Positions 34,140 through 45,030 of a DNA stretch of 64,000 nucleotides are shown in pieces. The stretch covers positions 1-64,000 of the forward strand of contig ML986580.1 of NCBI GenBank assembly GCA_010094045.1. Reading direction: 5' to 3'. The notes beneath the pieces are model-generated. The model was not told where the DNA came from. It ran no database searches and was given only the letters and a program-made list of their open reading frames with translations. How positions within the stretch are numbered: the first letter of the stretch is position 1; the number at the start of each line of letters is the position of its first letter. Origin of the DNA: Lojkania enalia (Eukaryota > Ascomycota > Dothideomycetes > Pleosporales). A program made the translations under genes and the position numbers.

Positions 34140-35993
34140 ACGTACCTTATAAACGAGCGGCCTATATAAGCGAGCGGTCTACCCTATCAACTTTTTCAAC
34201 CTTTATATACGTATAGTTCAACAACTAAGTAATATAATAGCAATTTACAACTTGCGCGATTATTCTATAGAAACCTCTACATCCTTCTAGCATGTATAAG
34301 AATTATATCTAGTCTTACCGCAGCAGCTATAGCGCGCTTTATACTGTCCGCTCGTACCTAATCGCACCCTAAATTGGCGTATTATAGCCTGAGTTTCCTC
34401 CTTATTATCCTTTTCAGCAATAATCATCTCTTCTTATACTTTTATTAGGGTCCCTTACGCTTGAATCTGCCTTTTTTTCCGCTGTTTCCGTTTTATTACT
34501 ACTTTATTCGCTTCTTAAAGGCTGACGATTTTATCGTATATTAACCCGATCTGATATATCGCTTTTATAGAGCCTTTTTTAAGCTGATTTAGCTTTTTAA
34601 TAATAGAAGCTAGCGAAGAACTTATATCCCTTTAAATCCGATTATAAATTAATATTAATTAAGCTTCTAGCTTGCACGTGTTACTTAGTGTTTTTACTTC
34701 TTATAGGGTATTATCTTATACTAGCGGTGTTAGCGTACGAAGCTTTATATTAAGCTCTAAAAGTACTGCTTCTAGATTAAATAGGATTAGACCAGCTCCT
34801 TAAAAGCTTATATAGATATTATCCTTTATAATTAATATATTAAAAGCAGCTTTAAAGGCTGGAAAGAACTTAAGTTTTATAATATAGTTAATATAATTAT
34901 ATACTAAGACTGAGATCTAATTTCTATATACATACTTTAATAGTAAGAAGCAGCTTATATCTAGTAGCTATAATAGGTGTAATAAATAAGCTAGTATATA
35001 GAGTAGAATAATGCCCTATTCCTCATAGAGTTTCTAGAAATTAAGCAAGTTATAACTATTATAGCTATTAAAGATTAGTACTCAACGCACACCTACTATA
35101 CAATCTCTTATATACCTATAAAAGTACTTTAACTACTTAATACCGAGTTTATTTGTTATCTAGCTGTTCTTACTAACTGTAATAGCCCAGTTCTTAGGTA
35201 TATTATCACCTTCGTACCAGGTAGAGAAATAGTAGTAGCTAGCGATAATAATAAAGGGTGGGAGCGTCTAGCTAGCAGTATTAATCCCCTAAATTACTAA
35301 AATCTATTTATAATTACCTAATTAAATTGCTTTTAGTTAATTACGTCTCTCTATACCTATAACAACTAGTTGTAATAAGATAACGCCTATTTAAAAGCTA
35401 GATTCGTTAAAGTTGTATATATCCTTGTTTATAATACTATACTTCTCCTTAATACGCCGTATAAGCTTAAACCAGCCTTTAATTACCTTAAGATCTTCGT
35501 ATAGAGCTCTCTAGCGATTATAAGGCCGATTTAGGCGTGTCTTAAGCTTAGGAGTACGTCTAATAAAGTTTCTAGGCTAATATATGCTAATCTAGCCTAT
35601 ACTACACTAAGTAAGTAAGCTATTAGCTATATCTTATATAGCAGCTAAGGTAGGTACAAATCCTCGCGAATCTAGGTTAAGTATATATTAGATAATAACC
35701 TCCTCTTTAGGTTTCGTCAGTTTCTTTAAGTTAGGCTTACAATTGTACTGTAAGTGGATTCTAGTATATTATTAGTATACGGTTGTTTAAATTGTATTAA
35801 ATATTAAAGCAGCGCGTCTTTTACTATTTATTTAGCCTCTTTTAGTAGCTAAGAGGGCTAAGTTTACTTGATTCTCGTTTTGGGCTGTATTCTTATTGTT
35901 TCGTCGTTATATTATTGTTGAAAGCTCAGGTATCGCGTTTTAGTAATAGGGTGGACCGCTCGCTTATATAGGCTACTTACTTATAAGGTACGT
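34140..35993 (-). mobile_element. Fot-C: complete Fot1/pogo-type DNA transposon
   Basis: 1,854 bp bounded by 48-bp terminal inverted repeats (34140-34187 and 35946-35993, outer end ACGTACCTTATAA) and a TA duplication (34138-34139, 35994-35995). Removing it restores the Gyp2 gag sequence exactly as seen in N1 near 26110. The six differences between the two repeats are all transitions. The element keeps many CpA, TpG and CpG sites, unlike the N2 copy around it, so it came later and has had little RIP. Confidence 0.95.
34250..35930 (-). pseudogene. Fot-C transposase (Fot1/pogo DDE type), lightly RIP-mutated
   Basis: Minus-strand reading: LDSRGFVPTLAAI and ANSLL (helix-turn-helix region, near 35620-35690), FIRRTPKLKTRLNRPYNR near 35520-35570, IYNFNESSF at 35398-35424 (NFDESGF), LPPFIIIASYYYFST and YEGDNIPKNWAITVS near 35190-35280, VLIFNSYNSYN near 35043-35085 (LLIFDGHNSHN), LLQLLDISCFLLLKY near 34960, then KAAFNILIIKDNI and a C-terminal basic part. 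Both visible catalytic Asp read Asn and there are several TAG/TAA at Trp/Gln positions, so it is inactive despite its good overall state. Confidence 0.88.
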
Positions 35994-36867
35994 TATAGTT
36001 TATTATTAATTCTTTTTACTAGTTAAAAGTATAATATTAGATCCTAAGGTTATTCTATATATATTATTACCCTTCTTATTTCTATTTTTAATCCTCTATA
36101 GAACTTTACTATTATTCTATAATTATCTTATATAACTTTATTTAAGAGTTGTTAAAAACTTAATATATATAAGATAATAGATCCTAGTTAAACTAGGTTA
36201 TAGAGTTTATCTTCTACTACTTATACTTTATTAATATTTCTAAATACTAGTTTAAGTTTCTATTATAAGTATACTAGGCTTGTAAATATTACCTTAGTTT
36301 TACTTTTCTAGTATTCTTCTACGTGGTTTTTAAAATCTATTAGGAAGGACTAGAACTAGTCGAGTAGTTTACCTATTAAGTAGGCTCCTATAAATAGTAC
36401 TTTTTTATTCTTATATTAGATAATATTTAGGTTAGTATTAATATAAATTCTTACTACTACTAAGAATCCTTTAAATTTAGATCTAGTTCTATTAAACTTA
36501 TTAAATAGTACTAACTTAATTCGCCGCTAATAATACGTTATTAATAGCGTTTTTTTAACTTGCTTAAGTTTCTAGATAATTCCCGCAAGTTCTATTTCTT
36601 ATTTACTATTAACTATTTCTTATAGTCTTTTAAGACTTTTTATCTATTTATCTACTAGAACTAGCTATTCCTATTATTATATTAATTTGTTCTATATTCT
36701 TATAAATATAATTATTATACCTACCTCTAAAGAGGTGGCTTTACTAGCTAATCCTAATATTCTACTTGCGTAAGTTTCTTATATTACTTTTTAAAGGTAT
36801 TTCTCTTCTTATAACTAGGATAGTCTAACTAGTCTTACTTCTTCTAGCTTTATAATGGTAGTTAAAG

Positions 36868-37212
36868 TATAACAGCCTCTAATTAACTAGATATAGAATA
36901 GGGTAATAACTAAGAGTAATTATATACTATAAGGGATTATTCTTATAAACTTATAATAGAAGTATATAAGTAGAGTATATAAAAGATATTTAAGTTAACT
37001 ATAAAGAGTTATAAAGATTAGAGTTATAAGGTTATTAAATATAATTTAGTTCTCTTACTATTTCTCCTTATTTAGTTGCCTACCCGTAATTAAGCGGGCT
37101 TAGTAGTTTAGTTTTAATTAAGCTGCTGAGTTATTTATATAACTCTTCTTACTTACTTATCTATATAGAGTCCTATACTTTAATTAGCTCTGGTATAAGG
37201 GTGTCTATAATA
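36868..37212 (-). repeat. Gyp2-N2 5' LTR
   Basis: 345 bp; pairs with 28543-28887 and is followed by the ATAAG duplication at 37213-37217. Confidence 0.9.
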
Positions 37213-37217
37213 ATAAG

Positions 37218-39819
37218 ATACTAGTTTTAGAAGAAAATATAACTTATAGTAATATAGGAACGTATAAAAAAATAGTTAGAAGAAGTTTAAAAAGAATTAA
37301 ATAAGGATAAAAAAATAAATACCCTATTATAAATAGAAGAAGCTACTATTAGAATACTAATACTTAAACTAGTATCTAGAGTATATTCTATATACTAATA
37401 AGGAATAATCGAGTATAAATAAGAAACCCCAGCTTCTATAACTACTTAATAAGAAGAACTACTTATAAGATTCTATAATAAAAATAGACTAGAATAAGAT
37501 ATTATTAATGTTTATAAAGAATAGTAAAATATCTATTCTAGAAAGATCTACTTCTTATACTTCTAAAAATAGATAGAAATAATAAAAGTAGTAGAAGAAT
37601 ATCTTAATATAATAGATTAAGATAAAGTTATATATATAATATAAAAAGTAGTAGTCTTCTTATAAAGTAAAGTACTAGTAAAGTACTAGGTACTAAAGGT
37701 ATTACAATATAAATAAGAATAGAACTACTAGATTAGAGAGGATAATAACTCTTATATAAACTAATACTATCTAGTATATTTTAAGATAGTATAGATATTA
37801 TATATTAAACGATAATATAAAGCCTACTAAAAAGGAAAGAAAATATAGATATATAGCTAAAACAACTAAATAAAGATAAGATACTAGAAAACCCTATAAA
37901 ATAAGAAGCTATAATAGGATAGAAAGTTATAAAATAAACCTAAAACTATATAGTACTTAAATTAGAACCTTTACTACTTAAGGCGTATATTAGAGAAAGA
38001 CTATAATATAAATATCTAGAATAGAAATGCTTAAAATATATTTTTATAAAAGAAGTAATAGCTTATTAGTCTAAAATAACTTAACTATATATAAATATAG
38101 GAGAATACTATTTTATAATACTAGGATAATATTACGGTTATAAAGTATATATACTTATTAATAGTAGAATAATAAAGAATTTTATAGCTAGTAACTATAT
38201 TACTAGAAAAGGAATACCTATAGTATAACTAGAACGAACCTATATAATCTAAATTATAGAAAAGACTTCTAGAAGAAAGTTATATATATTATAGAATTAG
38301 GAGAATTCGAAATTCTAGAAACAACTTAATAAGGACAAATCTTCTAAATTATAGAAATTACCGACTATAATATTATCTTAGAGATTTTATAGTTAAGGAA
38401 GGAAAACTCTTAGATAAACTAGTAAACAGGACGAATTATCCTTAAAAATTCTAGCTAGCTAGTTAAGAAATAACTTACTATAATAGTAAAAGAAGTAGTA
38501 AAAGAATTATTTCTAGTAGGAAATATATTATATAGTATATCTAAAGAATACTAATACTTAATAAAATAACTCTAAAAACTACTATAATATCTACTTAAAT
38601 ATAGAGAATATAATTATAAAATTAAATTATAACTAGAAAAAGAACCCGGATATAGACTAATATATAGCCTAATACTAAGGGAAGTAAAAGCTCTAGAATA
38701 ATATATAGACGAGTACCTAAAAAAAGGAATAATCTAAGAATTAAGCCTATTAGTAATATATTCTTTATTCTTTATAGATAAGAAAGAAATAATAGATTTA
38801 TAAATATACGTCGATTATCGTACTCTTAATAATATTACTATTAAGAACTAATACCTTTTACTACTTATTTATAACTTAAGAGACTAATTAAGAGAAGCTA
38901 CTATCTTTATAAAATTAGACATCTAAAATATATACTACTAAATCTATATTAAAGAAGGAGATAAATAGAAAATAGTATTTAGAATAAAAAAGATACTTTT
39001 TAAATATTTAGTTATACCCTTTAAATTTACTTATATACTAGCTACTTTCTAAAAACGAATTAATAAGGTACTAAGACTATACCTTAAATAATTCTATATA
39101 GCTTATTTAAATAAGATTCTTATATATTTAAAAATAAAGTAAGAATATAAGAAATATATTAAATAAGTACTATATATATTATAAGTAGTAAAATTATACT
39201 TTAAGGTAAGAAAATATAAATTCTATACTATATAAATAGACTACTTAAGATTTATTATTAAACTAGAATAACTATAAATAGACCTAAATAAATTAGTAGT
39301 AATTAGAGACTAGCTAATCCTAAAATTAGTTAAAGATGTCTAATCCTTTATAGAATTTTATAACTTTTATCGAACTTTTATAGATAATTAGAGTAATATA
39401 ACTATACCCTTAACCTAACTATTAAGGAAAGATGTTACTTTTATATAGGGAAACGAATAAGAAAAAGCCTTTAAAGAAGTTAAGAAATAATTTTAGTAAG
39501 AACTAGTACTAAAACTCTATAACCTAGAAAAGAAAGTTTTTATAGAAACTAATATATTAGGAATAAGAATAGCTAGAATTCTTATATAAATCTATAATAG
39601 AAAATAATATCTAGTAGTATACTATTTACGAAAACTTATACTAGTAGAGATAAATTATAATATATATAACTAAGAACTTCTAGCTATTATAGTATACTTT
39701 AAAGAATAGTATATATACCTATAAGAAGCGAAATAGTAAATTAAAATCTATTATAATTATAAGAACTTTACTACCTTTTTTACTATTAAAATTCTTGCCT
39801 CTAGATAGGTTAAATAGTT
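37218..39819 (+). pseudogene. Gyp2-P gag end, protease, RT and RNase H start, RIP-inactivated
   Basis: Continues the P frame after N2: linker (QKKIQLIVIQE with stops read as Gln), the region before protease, a protease remnant near 38150-38400, then reverse transcriptase. YLNKILIYL near 39100-39130 replaces YLDD.L.YL. RNase H begins near 39540 (ETNILGIRIARILI) and ends abruptly at 39819 where Gyp1-B starts. About 1 kb before the break (from 38825) is present again after Gyp1-B at 59503-60497. Confidence 0.82.
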
Positions 39820-40111
39820 TATTATAGTAATACTATAATACCTCTATACCTATACTACTTTTACTATAATATTTAAACTAGCTGCTAGTAATAGCTATTA
39901 GTTGCTAGCTAGAATATAACCGACTTATTATAACTATAATAGAGGAAGGTTTCGCCGACCCGGCTAGCCTATATAGTAGTATAAACCTAACTTCTATAAA
40001 AACCTATATAATATAAATATCTCTATTTTTTGTATAACGTTTTAATATTTATATAAAATATATAGTAATAGAGTTAACTATCTAAAGTATAATTAACTAA
40101 TTATATATAAG
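39820..40111 (+). repeat. Gyp1-B 5' LTR, first 292 bases
   Basis: Matches 5389-5680. Interrupted by N3, which duplicated ATAAG (40107-40111 and 53815-53819); the last 11 bases are at 53820-53830. Confidence 0.9.
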
Positions 40112-40445
40112 TATAACAGCCTCTAATTTAGCTAAATATAGAATAGGATAATAACTAAGAGTAATTATATACGGCAGGGGATTATTCTAGAGGGTTTATA
40201 ATAGAAGTATACAAGTAAAGCATATAAAGGATATTTAAGTTAACTATAAAGAGCTATAAAGGTTAGAGTTATAAGATTATTAAATATAATTTAGTTTCCT
40301 TACTATTTCTTCCTACTTAGTTGCTTAGTTAACTGAGCTACTAAGCGTATTACGTATCTTATATTAGTCTTATTCTTCTAGTTATATAGAGTTCTAGATC
40401 TTAATTAAGTCTAGTACAGGGACTTCTGTAGGGGTATCTATAATA
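40112..40445 (-). repeat. Gyp2-N3 3' LTR (one 34-base unit)
   Basis: 334 bp, with a single palindromic unit from about 40324, against two in its partner at 53447-53814. The polypurine tract adjoins at 40446-40465 (minus strand AGTTTAAAGGGGAAAGATAG). Confidence 0.9.
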
Positions 40446-40622
40446 CTATCTTTCCCCTTTAAACTCTTAGCCTAAGAGTTTTCCTATTCTAATCTAGTAT
40501 ATAATAGAGTTAGTATACTGTTTTCGCTAAGGCTATATATATTTCTAAAACCTCCTCTTTATTATTTAACCCTAGATAGATACTATTATACTAATCGTAT
40601 AGACTATTTAGGCGAGATTATT

Positions 40623-41270
40623 ATATCTTATTCCTAGTATTCCTGTAAGGGGTTAACTTATAAAGTAGATAAGAAGAAGACCCCTAAAAAGTTATATTAT
40701 TTAGAGTACTTTTATACTAGTATATACTTATTATATAATATAGATTGTAATACTTAGATTACTTATATATTATAGTCTCGTAATACTAGTTTATTTCTAA
40801 TTCTTCTTAATAGCGAAGCGGGATATTAAGATTATAAAGCTGGAGAAGAAGATTCGTTTAGCCTAAGAAGAGTTAGAACAACTTTTTAATAAGATAGTAG
40901 CGGCTTATATAAAGATTTAGCGTCTTTAGAAAATTTGTAAATAAGCGAAGTATAGGTAGGTAGAGGGTTATAAATATGCGTGAGAGCAGCTTAAGGAAGA
41001 GAAAGAAGTAGATTATGAGGTAGGTCTTCTTTCTAAAGTAGAGTTGCCTCCTATAATATAGCTAATATTATTCGATTCTACTACTCTATCTCTAAGTTTC
41101 TTTCGCAAGTTTAGGTTTTATAATATACCTACAATACTATAAGGCTAAGGTTTTCTTTTAGTTTCTAGGTATTATTCTATAAGTTTCTATATTTATCTAT
41201 TCTTAACTATTTAATTAGATAGTATTATTTACTATTCTATATTCTGTACCTTATTATTCTCTTAACTTTC
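40623..41270 (+). pseudogene. Antisense frame of Gyp2-N3: Cys-motif and coiled-coil protein, broken
   Basis: (M)SYS.YSCKGLTYKVDKKKT at 40623, LYYLEYFYTS following; then, one frame over from about 40818, KRDIKIIKLEKKIRLA, EELEQLFNKIVAAYIKI and EQLKEEKEVDYEVGLL. The same landmarks as N1 in the same order. RIP has changed Cys codons to Tyr and Gln codons to stops. The end beyond 41200 overlaps the chromodomain of the minus strand. Confidence 0.5.
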
Positions 41271-43846
41271 TATTCTTAGTCTTCTCTATATATATCTATA
41301 TTATATACTACTAGTTTAGTATTTTAGGGTACCTTTTCTATAAGTACGATATAGAAGGTTAGGTGGATTTTTATAGTCGTAGGTAATTTAAGTTAATAGT
41401 TTACAGGTAATATTTATTCCTTAATCTTATATAGTCTAATTTTAATATAATCTAGTTTACTACTTAGTTGTTTACTTTAGATGTTTTATCATAGCAGCTA
41501 AACTTTTTCTCCCTTTTTAAAGTAAGGTAATTATTTATATTTCTTATTATAGTATTTCTTTATAGTATATTATAAGAACTAGAGGTCTTTCTTTAGTAAT
41601 TCTTACGTTTATTAAATAATTTCGACTTGTTCTTATACTTAAGATACCTATAATACTACTTTAATTAGAGTATTATAGGTTTTTAGTTCGTACCCGTAGT
41701 TTACTATAAATAGTAATACTCTAGTTATACTATATATAGTACTATTATACGCGAGTTACACTATTAGTAGTAGTATTACTCAATTGTTTTATCTATAGTT
41801 AAGGTAGTACTATAAGTATTACTCTACTATTTAGTTTATTTATTCTATCTACCTATCTATCTATAGGTAAAATGCTGTAGATATCTTATATTTAATTTCT
41901 AATAAGTTTATAATTGTTTGCTAAAATTTTAAAATAAACTTAATATTTTAATCTATAATTATCTTCTATAGTACTCTATATTATACGATAATCTATTTTA
42001 GAAAGATATTCGCAACCTGTTCTACTAGTAATACTTTATTATAAGGGATAAAGTAGGTGTGTTTTATAAGTCTATCTATAATTATTATAATAGAGTTATA
42101 TACTTCTTCTTTAAGGTAGTTTTTTAACTTTAGTAGTTTAATAATAAAGTCTATAGTAACTTCTATCTATAGCTCGGTTAGCGTTTCTAGGTTTTATAAT
42201 AGTCTATAGAGTATATATCTATTAGATTTATTCTATTAGTAATCTACGTATTCTCGTAACGTATTTTTTACCTATTCTCTTACTTTAGGAAAGTAGAATC
42301 CTCTAAGGATTCGTTCTAGTATTTTCTCTATTCCTTAGTATCTATAGGTAGGAGCTTTATAGAATTACCTAATAAATTCTTTTCTAACTTAGGCTAGTAT
42401 ATAGATTTAATTATAGACGTATAGTAGTCTGTCTATTTATTTTAATTCTTATTCTTAAAATTCTTCAGGTATTCTATTTATTACTAATTTAATTAGTATT
42501 ATCTAGCTTACTTCTTTAGTAATAGTTATTACTGCAAGTCTTAGGTAATTATATACTATACTTCTATCTTATTATCTTTTTAGTAGTATAGCTGTAGTTT
42601 CTTTCTCTTATTTATATTTTAGTAGTCTACTTAATATATCTACTCTTTAGTTTTATTTTCTACTAATATAGATAATTTTAAAGTCGAATATAGCTAGTTC
42701 TTATAACTATCTAATCTGTTTAGAGGTAAGAGTTTTAGTAGTAAGAAAGGTAGTAAGATTCTTATAATTATAATAGACTTTAGTTTACTATTTCGCTTCT
42801 TACAGGTATATACGCTATTCTTTAAAGTATACTATAATAGCTAGGAGTTCTTAGTTATATATATTATAATTTATTTCCGCTGGTATAAGTTTTTATAAAT
42901 AATATACTACTAGATGCTATTTTCTATTATAGATTTATATAAGGATTCTAGCTATTCTCGTTCCTAATACGTCGGTTTTTATAAAAGCTTTCTTTTCTAA
43001 GTTATAGAGTTTTAGTACTAGTTCTTACTAAAATTATTTTTTAACTTCTTAAAAGGCTTTTTCTTATTCGTTTCCCTATATAAAAGTAACATCTTTCCTT
43101 AATAGTTAGGTTAAGGGTATAGTTATATTACTCTAATTATCTATAAAAGTTCGATAAAAGTTATAAAATTCTATAAAGGATTAGATATCTTTAACTAATT
43201 TTAGGATTAGCTAGTCTCTAATTACTACTAATTTATTTAGGTCTATTTATAGTTATTCTAGTTTAATAATAAATCTTAAGTAGTTTATTTATATAGTATA
43301 GAATTTATATTTTCTTATTTTTAGGTATAATTTTACTACTTATAATACACATAGTACTTAATATATTCTTTATATTTTTACTTTATTTTTAAATATACGA
43401 GAATATTATCTAAGTATACTATATAGAATTATCTAAGGTATAGTTTTAGTATCTTATTAATTCGTTTTTAAAAAGTAGCTAGTATATTAGTAAGTTTAAA
43501 TAGTATAACTAGGTATTTAAAAAATTTCTTTCTTATCTTAAATACTATTTTCTATTCATTTCCTTTTTTAATATAGATCCAGTAGTATATATTTTAGATG
43601 TCTAGTTTTATAAAGATAGTAGCTTCTCTTAACTAATCTCTTAAGTCGCGGATAAGTAGTAAAAGGTATCGGTCCTTAATAGTAATATTGTTAAGAGTAT
43701 AATAGTCGATATATACTTATAGGTCTATTATTCCTTTCTTATCTATAAAAAGTATAGAATATACTACTAGTAAGCTTAATTTTTAGATTATTTCTTTCTT
43801 TAGATACTTATCTATATATTATTTTAGGGCCTCTACTTCCCTTAGT
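41215..43846 (-). pseudogene. Gyp2-N3 pol, downstream part (RT end, RNase H, integrase, chromodomain)
   Basis: Left-hand part of N3 after interruption by N4. RT motif YLDNILVY at 43391-43419 (second Asp now Asn). RNase H, integrase and chromodomain (41215-41275) follow the N1 map. Continues from 50721 across N4. Confidence 0.85.
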
Positions 43847-43851
43847 ATTAG
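43847..43851. repeat. Target-site duplication of N4 (left)
   Basis: ATTAG, repeated exactly at 50716-50720. Confidence 0.9.
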
Positions 43852-44217
43852 TATAATAGCCTCTAACTAGCTAGTTATAGGATAGAGTAATAACTAAGAG
43901 TAATTATATACTACGGGGGATTATTCTTATAGGCTTATAATAAAAGTACGTAAGTAGAGTATATAAGGGATATTTAAATTAACTATAAAGAACTATAAAG
44001 GTTAGAATTATAAAGTTATTAAATATAATTTAGTTCTCTTATTATTCTTCTTACTTAGTTACTTAGTCGACTAAGCGAATAAGTATATTTAGTTATTTAG
44101 TTAACTAAACTATTAAACATATTATATATTTTATATTAGTTTTATTCTTCTAGTTATATAGAGTCCTAGATTTTAATTAAGTCTAGTATAGGGATTCCTG
44201 CAAGGGTATCTATAATA
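43852..44217 (-). repeat. Gyp2-N4 3' LTR
   Basis: 366 bp with two 34-base units near 44061-44118. Polypurine tract remnant adjoins on the right (44218-44237). Confidence 0.9.
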
Positions 44218-44394
44218 CTATCTTCTCTTTTTAAGCTTTTAACCTAAGAGTTTTCCCGTCCTAATCTAGTATATAGTAGAGTTAGTACGCTGTTTCTACT
44301 AAGACTATATATATTCCTAATATCTTCTCTCTATTATTTAACTTTAGATAGATACTACTATACTAACCATATAAACTATTTAGGCGAGGTTATT

Positions 44395-45030
44395 ATACTT
44401 TATTTCTAGTATTCTCGTAAGGGGTTAACTTATAAGATAGATAAGAAGAAAACACCTAAAAAGTTATATTATTCGGAGTACCTTTATACTAGTATACGCT
44501 TATTATATAATACGGATTGCGATACTTAGATTACTCGTATATTATAGTCCCGTAATACTAGTTTATTCCTAATTCTTCCTAGTAGTAAAGTAGGATGCTA
44601 AGGTTATAAAACTAGAAGAGAAGATTTATTTAACCTAAGAAGAGTTAGAACAACTTCTTAATAAGGTAGTAGTAGCTTATATAAAGATTTAGCGTCTTTA
44701 GAAGGTTTGTAAATAAGTAAAATATAGGTAGATAGAGGGTTATAAACGTGCATAGGAGTAACTTAAAAAAGAGAAAGAAGCGGATTATAAGGTAGGTCTT
44801 CTTCTTAAAGCGGAGTCGCCTCCCGCAATATAGCTAATATTATTCGATCCTACTACTCTATCTCTAGATTTTCTTCGCGAGTTTAGGTTTTATAATATAC
44901 CTATAACGCTATAGAGCTAAGATTTTCTTCTAGTTCTTAAATATTATTCTATAGATTTTTATATTTATCTATTCCTAACTATTTAATTAGATAGTACTAT
45001 TTACTATTCTATATCTTATACTTTATTATT
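44395..45030 (+). pseudogene. Antisense frame of Gyp2-N4: Cys-motif and coiled-coil protein, broken
   Basis: (M)LYF.YSRKGLTYKIDKKKT at 44395 with Tyr at the Cys positions, LYYSEYLYTS following, then the coiled-coil part DAKVIKLEEKIYLT, EELEQLLNKVVVAYIKI, KVGLLLKAESPPAI to about 44840. Agrees with N1, N2 and N3. The tail beyond about 44990 overlaps the chromodomain. Confidence 0.5.

Larger units (their letters stand above)
29690..36760 (-). pseudogene. Gyp2-N2 gag-pol, RIP-inactivated and split by Fot-C
   Basis: Presumed start ATA at 36758-36760, (M)LGLASKATSL. Gag is interrupted by Fot-C at 34138-35995 and resumes to a zinc knuckle near 33930-33990. RT motif at 31858-31887 reads YLNNILIYL, both catalytic Asp now Asn. 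Protease, RNase H, integrase and chromodomain follow the N1 map (integrase zinc region near 30770-30860, core near 30510-30580, chromodomain near 29690-29750). Confidence 0.85.
28543..37212 (-). mobile_element. Gyp2-N2: full-length Ty3/gypsy element carrying Fot-C
   Basis: 345-bp LTRs and an ATAAG duplication; about 6.8 kb without Fot-C. It belongs to a distinct Gyp2 subfamily: its LTR lacks the 34-base units (it has a different sequence around 28755-28815) and its 3' region differs from N1, N3 and N4, while gag-pol is close. Heavily RIP-mutated, in contrast to the Fot-C element inside it. Confidence 0.92.

Noticed and set aside
44061..44118. Tandem palindromes in Gyp2 LTRs as a CRISPR-like array
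   Set aside because: Only one or two units per LTR, no spacers of distinct sequence, and the genome is fungal.
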